DNA of 39,954 nucleotides, from the NCBI GenBank assembly GCA_028284955.1, contig JANQQS010000112.1, positions 1-39,954 on the forward strand. Direction: 5' to 3'. The translations under genes were made by a program, and so were the position numbers. Shown in pieces: positions 34,587-39,954 of this stretch. The notes under the pieces were generated by a model. The model was not told the origin of the DNA. It saw only the letters and a list, made by a program, of their open reading frames with translations, and did no database searches. This DNA comes from Myxococcota bacterium (GTDB taxonomy: Bacteria; Myxococcota_A; Polyangia; Polyangiales; Houyiibacteriaceae). Positions within the stretch are counted from its first letter, which is position 1. The number at the start of each line of letters is the position of its first letter.

Positions 34587-34700
34587 ATGAATACTCCCTT
34601 GACGCTCTACCATCTTCCTTCATGCCCGTTTTGCCATCGAGTTCGCTGCGCCGCGCTGAAGTTGGGTATCGATTTCGAGCTGATGAATAACGCCGCCTGA
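34587..34700 (+). pseudogene. Truncated glutaredoxin-like fragment
   Basis: A 37-codon frame beginning with ATG at 34587 reads MNTPLTLYHLPSCPFCHRVR, then CAALKLGIDFELMNNAA and a TGA stop. The CPFC active-site motif and the following helix match the N-terminal third of a glutaredoxin or glutathione transferase, which would need about 80 residues or more. No continuation was found in the other frames before the reductase start 20 bp downstream, so the rest appears deleted. A GGAC-type site lies 5-8 bp upstream. It may be a remnant, or a tiny thiol peptide read with the reductase. Confidence 0.6.
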
Positions 34701-34720
34701 CGACAAGCAAGGAGGATTCC

Positions 34721-36178
34721 ATGACCACCAACGAACAAGTACGCTCGGTCGACGTTGCGATTCTTGGCGCGGGCACCGCCGGGCTCGGCGCTCGCCGCGC
34801 AGCAAAAGCGGCCGGCGCATCGGTCGTGATGATCGATCCGGGCCCCTTCGGCACAACGTGCGCGCGAGTCGGCTGCATGCCCAGCAAACTGCTGATTGCG
34901 GCCGCCGATGCGGCCCACCATGCGCGCCACGCCCGGCAGTTTGGCGTCCATACCGAATCGGTCCGCGTCGACGGGAAAGCAGCGCTCGCCCGCGTGCAAA
35001 AAGAACGAGACCGGTTCGTTGGCTTCGTGCTCGACCTGATCGATGAAGTCAGACAGGAAAACGAATTGATCGAAGGGCGAGGCAAGCTCGTCGCGCCGAA
35101 CCGCATCGCGATCGAAGGCAAAGGGGAAGTCGAGTTCCACCAACTGGTGGTGGCCACCGGGAGCTCGCCTTTTGTGCCACCTCCTTTCCGCCCGCTCCTG
35201 TCGGCAGCTGACGTTCTGCTCACCAACGAAGACGTTTTTGAGCTTGAGGACCTGCCAGAAAGTCTATTGGTGGTCGGCCTCGGCGTGATCGGACTCGAGC
35301 TCGGGCAGGCGTTTCATCGACTTGGGGTACGCACCGCGTTGCTTGGAGTAGGCGGCGCAGTAGGGCCGATTCGCGATCCGGACGTCAAGGCCGAGGCGCT
35401 CCGGGTGCTCGGTGCCGAGCTCGACCTCCATCCCCAGTACGAACTGAAGAGCGTAGAACGTTCTGCGAAGGGAGTGCGCATTCGATTTGTGGATTCCCGC
35501 GGCGAGGAACGCGACGAAGAGTTTTCTCGGGTGTTGATGGCCGCGGGGCGTCGATCAAACCTTCACCAGCTGGGCCTAGAGCACGCTGGCGTTCGTGCGG
35601 ACGATGCGGGCCGTTTCCTCATCGACCCCGACACGCTGCAGCTCGGAAGCGCGCCGATCTTTGTTGCTGGTGACGTGAACGGTCTTCACCCATTGCTGCA
35701 CGAAGCATCAGACGATGGACGCATCGCGGGCGCAAACGCTGCGCGCTTTCCGGACGTTCGCGCGGCGCGGCGACGTACTCCCCTGGCGATTGCCTTTACC
35801 GACCCACAGATCGCTATCGTCGGCAGCGGCTACGATGGTCTATCGGCCTGTGAAGCCATGGCCGGAGAGGTTGATTTTGGCGATCAGGGACGCGCTCGCG
35901 TGCATGGCATCAACGCAGGCAAAGTCCGCCTCTACGCCGAGCGCCACCGAGGCACCCTGGTGGGGGCGGAGCTGTTTGGTCCACGCGCCGAGCATCTGGC
36001 CCATCTTCTTGCATGGGCCGTGCAAGCCCAGCTGACCGTCGATGACGCGCTCGCCATGCCCTTCTACCATCCCGTGGTGGAGGAGGGGGTTCGCACCGCA
36101 CTCCGCGATCTCAACGCCAACCTGCGCCACGGGGCGCCGATCAAGTGCCCGGTTTCAGAGGTCGGTGTCGGTGGATAA
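34721..36178 (+). CDS. Flavin disulfide reductase of the dihydrolipoamide dehydrogenase family
   Basis: The 485-residue product is a class I pyridine nucleotide-disulfide oxidoreductase. It has an FAD dinucleotide fold (VDVAILGAGTAGLGARRAA, about 10-28), the redox-active disulfide GTTCARVGCMPSK (Cys 47 and 52), the NAD(P)H fold LLVVGLGVIGLELGQAF, an FAD site IFVAGDVNG, and the C-terminal base motif FYHPVVEEG (His followed five residues later by Glu). It therefore looks catalytically complete, but the substrate is unclear; dihydrolipoamide, mycothiol-like or glutathione-like disulfides are possible. A good GGAGG site precedes the ATG. The glutaredoxin fragment just upstream hints at a former thiol-disulfide pair. 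Not linked to pyruvate dehydrogenase genes here. Confidence 0.92.
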   Translation: MTTNEQVRSVDVAILGAGTAGLGARRAAKAAGASVVMIDPGPFGTTCARVGCMPSKLLIAAADAAHHARHARQFGVHTESVRVDGKAALARVQKERDRFVGFVLDLIDEVRQENELIEGRGKLVAPNRIAIEGKGEVEFHQLVVATGSSPFVPPPFRPLLSAADVLLTNEDVFELEDLPESLLVVGLGVIGLELGQAFHRLGVRTALLGVGGAVGPIRDPDVKAEALRVLGAELDLHPQYELKSVERSAKGVRIRFVDSRGEERDEEFSRVLMAAGRRSNLHQLGLEHAGVRADDAGRFLIDPDTLQLGSAPIFVAGDVNGLHPLLHEASDDGRIAGANAARFPDVRAARRRTPLAIAFTDPQIAIVGSGYDGLSACEAMAGEVDFGDQGRARVHGINAGKVRLYAERHRGTLVGAELFGPRAEHLAHLLAWAVQAQLTVDDALAMPFYHPVVEEGVRTALRDLNANLRHGAPIKCPVSEVGVGG

Positions 36179-36352
36179 GCGAAAATAGCGATGAACAAGC
36201 GAACTTAGACAAAAGTTTCGCGCAACTCCGTTCGCCCCCAACCGATAAGCACTCCGTAGGTAGTCAAAACCAGACACATCGTGTTTTTGGGTTTGATGAG
36301 TTTTTGGGGTCTGACTGGATTGTCCGACTGGCCACAGCGGAGGGCGAAGTTG

Positions 36353-36364
36353 ACCCTAAAGGGT
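36353..36364 (+). promoter_or_regulatory. ACCC-N4-GGGT palindrome upstream of the second kinase
   Basis: ACCCTAAAGGGT is a perfect palindrome preceded by TTG and followed by GAA, 65 bp before the kinase ATG. It matches the ACCC-N4-GGGT elements before the first kinase (28009-28037). The rest of the 250-bp gap (36179-36428) has no ORF. It contains two TTTTTGGG-type runs from 36282 and 36300. Confidence 0.35.
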
Positions 36365-36428
36365 GAATGTCTTGGTGAAGACAATTCGTGCACATGCAGG
36401 ATTGAGCTACCCTTGGGGAGGGGGACGT

Positions 36429-38555
36429 ATGAATGAAGCGGCGAATCGGCTCGGCGCGTACCAAGTCGTACGGCGATTCGGGGCCGGAGGCATGGCCGAA
36501 ACGTTTCTCGCGCTGCGCCATGGTCCGGCGGGTTTTGAGCAGCGCGTGTTTATCAAACGCATCCTGCCCGCGTTCAGCAGCGATCCCGAGTTTGTCGAAC
36601 TTTTCCTGTCGGAAGCGCGCATCGCGGCTTCGCTTCGACATTCTCGTATCGTGGGCGTGATCGATTTTGGCGTGTGGGATGACTCGTACTTCATCGCCTT
36701 GGAACTCGTCGATGGATGCGACCTTCGGGACGTGTTGCGTCGCTCCCCGGGATGCCAGCTCATGCCCGAACAAATCGCGCTCATCGCGAGCGATGTCGCC
36801 GAGGCCCTCGACTACGCGCACCGTCGCAAGGAGCGCATCGTGCATCGCGATGTATCCCCGTCCAATGTGCTGGTGAGTTACGAAGGAGAGATTCGTCTTT
36901 CCGACTTCGGCATTGCGACCGCGCTCAGCAGCACTCATCACCCGGTGGTCGGCCAAGAGCAAGACGCGGTGAAAGGGAAAATCCCGTACATGTCGCCCGA
37001 GCAGGCTCGAGGCCACGGCGTCGATGAGCGTTCCGATCTTTTTTCTTTGGGTGTTGTTTTGTACGAGGCGCTCGCAGGCCGACGCCCGTTCGAAGCAGGT
37101 TCACAAGTCGACGTCCTGACGAAAATATTCCAAGGCGTCTTCCCGCCACTCAAGAGTCTACGTCCTGACGCTCCGGATGAACTGGTAGGTATTTGTGAAC
37201 GACTGCTTCAATCGAACCCCGAGCATCGATTTCAGAGCGCGCACGATCTACTCCGCGCACTCGATCCGCTCGTTCCTGGACCAACCAGCCGACGGGCGCT
37301 CGGTACCCTCGCGCTCAAAGCGCAACCGCGAGAGCGCATGTCCTACACTCATCTCAAGTCGGGTCGCGTGGCCGCTGGCGCGAGAACGGGGGCACGAGAA
37401 AGCGTGCGGGGGGGGCTCCATCCTCACATCGTGAGCAAAATGGACATGGAGCCGCCGATCGCGACGGTGCTCGAGCCGCGCTCAGAAGCCTCTCCAGCGC
37501 CAGCCCGGCGTCGAACGCGACCCACGAGCATGGTGGTGCCTCGCCCGACGCAGCGCGTCGACTCGAGCCCTGTTGCGAGACCCGAAGATGTCACGCGAGC
37601 GCGCCATTCTGTGCTGGATCTCCCATCTCCCGTTTCCCAGGAGAGCTCGGCCGTTTCCGACTCGATTGGGCCAGCTCCTAGGGAATCGCAACCCTCGTCT
37701 CCGCTGCCCTCGTCTCCGCTGCCCTCGTCTCCGCTGCCCTCGTCCCCGCTGCCCTCAGCGTCGTCGTCACGACCGTCGACGATGCTCCCGCCTTCACCCA
37801 ACCCGCCCTCTTCTACGCTCTCGCCGTATCCAGCACCCTCGCCGTTTCGACCCTCGAGCGCGCTGCTCAATGAGCACGGATGGTTGGTTCCCGCGCAACG
37901 GCGCTGGCTTCCGTTGCTCGCCGCCGTCGCTGCGGTCGCCGTCGCGTTGGTGGGATGGTGGTGGTTTTCCACTCCTTCGACTGCGTCGCCCGAACCTACA
38001 CGACGCGCCCGGGTCCCGCACAAACAAGGGAGTACGGTCAAGCAAAGCAACCCTGTCGCATCAAGAAAAGGACGGACGACACAATCGGTCGCTGCGCTGA
38101 CGCCGGCTGATGACCATCCTCCCGAGAACGATGAGTCGGCTGAAGAGCTTCGCCAGGCGGATCAGACGTTCGCGAACCAGCAGACCCAACCTGGGCACGT
38201 GTCGACGCCGCAAGTCGCGACCAAAGAACTCGGCCGTCGCGACCTGGTGGCAGGAAAGAGCGCGCTCCTTGTGGTTGAGGTGACTCCGAATGCGCAAGTA
38301 TGGGTGGATGGGCGGCGCCTCAAACACTCTTCGCCGCTCCGTATTCGTGTGACCCCTGGGACACACACCGTGGGGGCAGGTCTCCGCTTCATCGAAACGA
38401 CCCGCCATGTGAAACTGCGGGCTGGTGAAACCAAGAACATCGATATCGATCTGGATATTGGTCGCGTGGAAACCGATCGGCTGAAAACGCCGTATCCCGT
38501 TTCGAAATCCGGTTCGTCGGCTGCCCGTTCGTCGTCTAATCGTGGCGGGGAGTGA
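36429..38555 (+). CDS. Membrane Ser/Thr protein kinase with Pro/Ser linker and PEGA-like tail
   Basis: The ATG at 36429 (MNEAANRLGAYQVVRRFGAGGMAETF), with a GGGGAGGGGG site, was preferred to an upstream GTG at 36363 that overlaps a palindrome. The 708-residue protein has a Hanks kinase domain: G-loop GAGGMAET (about 18-25), Lys in VFIKRI (about 43), HRDVSPSN (about 139-146), DFGIATA (about 159-165), GKIPYMSPEQARG. A long Ser/Pro/Arg-rich linker with SPLPS repeats follows. A membrane helix (about 495-515, WLPLLAAVAAVAVALVGWWWF) leads to a C-terminal PEGA-like domain (LLVVEVTPNAQVWVDGRRL...TPGTHTVGAG). Catalytic residues are intact. Probably senses or organises the cell envelope. It resembles the kinase at 28090 in architecture. 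Confidence 0.93.
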   Translation: MNEAANRLGAYQVVRRFGAGGMAETFLALRHGPAGFEQRVFIKRILPAFSSDPEFVELFLSEARIAASLRHSRIVGVIDFGVWDDSYFIALELVDGCDLRDVLRRSPGCQLMPEQIALIASDVAEALDYAHRRKERIVHRDVSPSNVLVSYEGEIRLSDFGIATALSSTHHPVVGQEQDAVKGKIPYMSPEQARGHGVDERSDLFSLGVVLYEALAGRRPFEAGSQVDVLTKIFQGVFPPLKSLRPDAPDELVGICERLLQSNPEHRFQSAHDLLRALDPLVPGPTSRRALGTLALKAQPRERMSYTHLKSGRVAAGARTGARESVRGGLHPHIVSKMDMEPPIATVLEPRSEASPAPARRRTRPTSMVVPRPTQRVDSSPVARPEDVTRARHSVLDLPSPVSQESSAVSDSIGPAPRESQPSSPLPSSPLPSSPLPSSPLPSASSSRPSTMLPPSPNPPSSTLSPYPAPSPFRPSSALLNEHGWLVPAQRRWLPLLAAVAAVAVALVGWWWFSTPSTASPEPTRRARVPHKQGSTVKQSNPVASRKGRTTQSVAALTPADDHPPENDESAEELRQADQTFANQQTQPGHVSTPQVATKELGRRDLVAGKSALLVVEVTPNAQVWVDGRRLKHSSPLRIRVTPGTHTVGAGLRFIETTRHVKLRAGETKNIDIDLDIGRVETDRLKTPYPVSKSGSSAARSSSNRGGE
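37692..37751 (+). repeat. 15-bp tandem repeat encoding SPLPS in the kinase linker
   Basis: Four units of CCCTCGTCTCCGCTG (the last with one T to C change) in a row, encoding SPLPS each. The in-frame period means copy number can vary without loss of frame; linker length could differ among strains. Confidence 0.9.
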
Positions 38556-38558
38556 GCT

Positions 38559-39413
38559 TCAATCCCAGTACGTGAGCGGCAGCCGAGCTTGCCACCATGT
38601 TCGAACGGCGGCGGCGCAAACGCCGTCTGGGTAGCGACTGGTACACCAAGCAGGTTTGCGGTCTCTTGCCGCGCGGTTGAGGATCATCTGCGCTTCGCAG
38701 GCGTGTGCAATCTCGATTTCGGCGCGGAGTTTGGTGATCGAGTATTTTGCAAAACGATAGCCGTCGCAGGCCTTGAGCAAGCTGTTGAGAAACCTGCGAT
38801 CAAGAATGTGATTTTGGCGCACGGTGTGACATCGAGCCGGATAATCTTGGTACGGGTGCTGGTGGCGGAGCCAGGCCTTGATGTGCCCCGCACAAATCGG
38901 CGGCACCGTGTTCTGCCCGTGGCAATCGGTGAGGGGTTTGTCGTTTTGGCCCAGTTGATTGATCGCTTCGATTTCGTCGGACGCGTATTCTAGGTAGTCG
39001 GTGTACGTATGGATTCTGAACTTTTTTGTTGTGCTCTTCTTGGGTTGTGCCCAATCGGCAACGATATTGGCATTCAGATCGATCAACGGAAATACGACGT
39101 TCCGTAGCGCTCGAAAATTGCATCGGGTGTCTCTCTTAACCGCCTCCACGTAACATTCAATCGTCGCCTGCTCGAGCGCTTCGTTCAAGTCACCCGATAC
39201 GTCTTGCTGTTGGAGCCTGACTTGGGCTTGAGCCGCGCAGAATTCTGCTTCCTCTTTGAGCGTTTTTTGGCTGTCGAGAAAGCCAGAAGCGACTTGAGCG
39301 CTCTTTGCGACTTCTTCGCTTGCTGAGCTGGAGTCGCCTGGGAAATCTGGAGCCTCGGCGGTGCATCCGGCGGCCGCGTACACCATCAACAGCGATGGCA
39401 GGCGCGAACGCAT
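38559..39413 (-). CDS. Cys-containing lipoprotein of unknown function
   Basis: The ATG at 39413 (MRSRLPSLLMVYAAAGC) gives a lipoprotein signal with Cys about 17; a GTG at 39455 would add 14 basic residues. The 284-residue product has a Ser-rich linker, helical parts (EEVAKSAQVASGFLDSQKTLKEEAEFC) and several Cys and Tyr in the C-terminal half: ICAGHIKAWLRHQ, PARCHTVRQNHILDRRFL, SLLKACDGYRFAKYS. The last part has AWCTSRYPDGVCAAAVRTWW. No family is recognised. It ends 3 bp from the convergent kinase stop and is divergent from the lipoprotein at 39622. Confidence 0.75.
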   Translation of the reverse strand: MRSRLPSLLMVYAAAGCTAEAPDFPGDSSSASEEVAKSAQVASGFLDSQKTLKEEAEFCAAQAQVRLQQQDVSGDLNEALEQATIECYVEAVKRDTRCNFRALRNVVFPLIDLNANIVADWAQPKKSTTKKFRIHTYTDYLEYASDEIEAINQLGQNDKPLTDCHGQNTVPPICAGHIKAWLRHQHPYQDYPARCHTVRQNHILDRRFLNSLLKACDGYRFAKYSITKLRAEIEIAHACEAQMILNRAARDRKPAWCTSRYPDGVCAAAVRTWWQARLPLTYWD

Positions 39414-39621
39414 GGGAGAACGCGACGATAGTCTGCAGATACGACGCACTTGCACTCACTTCAGCTTGGGTCGGTTTGATGCACGGCAGAGCCGTCAAAG
39501 AACGGGATTTGTCCGTGGACCGCGATATACGAACAACTGGGCTAGCCAGCAAGCCGAGGTGCGCGATCACCCAATCTTTGGTTGCCGAGCACATGGTCTT
39601 GATGCAATACGAGGCAGCGAC
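39414..39621. promoter_or_regulatory. Divergent intergenic region before the right-hand lipoprotein
   Basis: It separates two divergent lipoprotein genes. Bases 39573-39592 match 34453-34472 exactly in inverted orientation and lie the same 30 bp from the ATG as in the other copy, so the shared element is probably part of a common leader or promoter. Nothing else clear was seen. Confidence 0.4.
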
Positions 39622-39954
39622 ATGCCGAAGAAGCAGTACCTATCGGTTCGCGCCGCGGCCCTCGCACTGTTGATTCATGGCTCGGCGATTCATCCCTTGG
39701 CTTACGTGGGGTCGTGGGGGACTGCCGTGTTGGCGAGCTCATCAGTACTTGCCCTCGGAGGCTGTGCGGCTTCGAGTTCGGACGAGGAACAAGGAAGCGA
39801 CAAGTTTGTCGTGACCCCTGCGTCGACGGTGCCGCTGGCACTAGCCCTCGCCCAAAAAGGAGCGGCGTTTCTGTGGACGGTGGCCGCGCCGCTGGGGATT
39901 CCGTTTCTTGTCGGCGTGGTCGCGAACTTTGCACTCACCCCGATTTGGGAGTGG
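39622..39954 (+). CDS. Lipoprotein, copy B of the inverted gene pair (partial)
   Basis: The frame runs open to the window edge, giving 111 residues so far: MPKKQYLSVRAAALALLIH, lipobox ALGGC (Cys about 48), CAASSSDEEQGSDKFVVTP, and the hydrophobic helices LALALAQKGAAFLWTVAAPLG and FLVGVVANFAL. It is a close paralogue of the 445-residue lipoprotein at 33086 on the opposite strand. Only a few amino acids differ after the signal region, and long stretches of DNA are identical. The 3' end is outside the window. Function unknown. Confidence 0.85.
   Translation, partial: MPKKQYLSVRAAALALLIHGSAIHPLAYVGSWGTAVLASSSVLALGGCAASSSDEEQGSDKFVVTPASTVPLALALAQKGAAFLWTVAAPLGIPFLVGVVANFALTPIWEW

Noticed and set aside
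36350-36378. TTGACC as a -35 promoter box upstream of the second kinase
   Set aside because: No -10-like hexamer at the expected spacing; the palindrome reading is a better explanation.
1-39954. tRNA, rRNA, CRISPR arrays, transposases or phage genes
   Set aside because: No cloverleaf, conserved rRNA sequence, regularly spaced repeats or recognisable mobile-element protein was seen.

Overview
The window looks like a chromosome segment of a GC-rich, predatory-type Gram-negative bacterium, most likely a member of the Myxococcota (the former Deltaproteobacteria). This is inferred from two large Ser/Thr kinases with a membrane helix and a PEGA-like tail, a TPR/PEGA partner protein, many lipoproteins with Cys-rich or Asp/Ser-rich linkers, and Kelch and Cys-knot-like surface lipoproteins. 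No rRNA, tRNA, CRISPR array, transposase or phage gene was seen. About 35 genes fill the window densely.

Layout. 1-6710: on the minus strand, a PEGA lipoprotein, guaA (GMP synthase), a large lipoprotein with a glycosidase-like barrel, an outer-membrane beta-barrel-like protein and a periplasmic PAP2 phosphatase. 6732-19896: a block that looks like one functional unit for lipid release and oxidation. Its minus strand reads, from 17032 leftwards: a small conserved unknown protein, a membrane protein with an internal duplication, a DyP-type peroxidase, an unknown protein, a TPR-fused fatty-acid alpha-dioxygenase-like haem enzyme, three non-secreted accessory proteins (one with GLD-x-x-R repeats, two Ig-like), and a patatin phospholipase. 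The PAP2 gene follows 21 bp further on. The divergent plus strand carries a GHSTGG lipase and a catalase-related haem protein.

20250-27894: a DUF2165-like membrane protein, a two-repeat Cys-rich lipoprotein, a pirin, a Kelch-repeat lipoprotein, a secreted S33-type hydrolase, an FAD-linked 2-hydroxyacid dehydrogenase and a translationally coupled alpha/beta hydrolase. 28090-33082: an operon of a Ser/Thr kinase, a TPR/PEGA membrane protein and two tandem paralogous lipoproteins. 33086-39954: two copies of a lipoprotein gene in inverted orientation, about 5 kb apart. They bracket a glutaredoxin fragment, a flavin disulfide reductase, a second PEGA kinase and another lipoprotein.

The most interesting part is 6732-19896. 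Lipase and patatin could release fatty acids, the alpha-dioxygenase could make 2-hydroperoxy fatty acids, and the DyP and catalase-like haem proteins could reduce or rearrange them. That is a candidate bacterial oxylipin or 2-hydroxy-fatty-acid system with several conserved-looking proteins of unknown function. The enzyme families are read from motifs; the pathway is inference.
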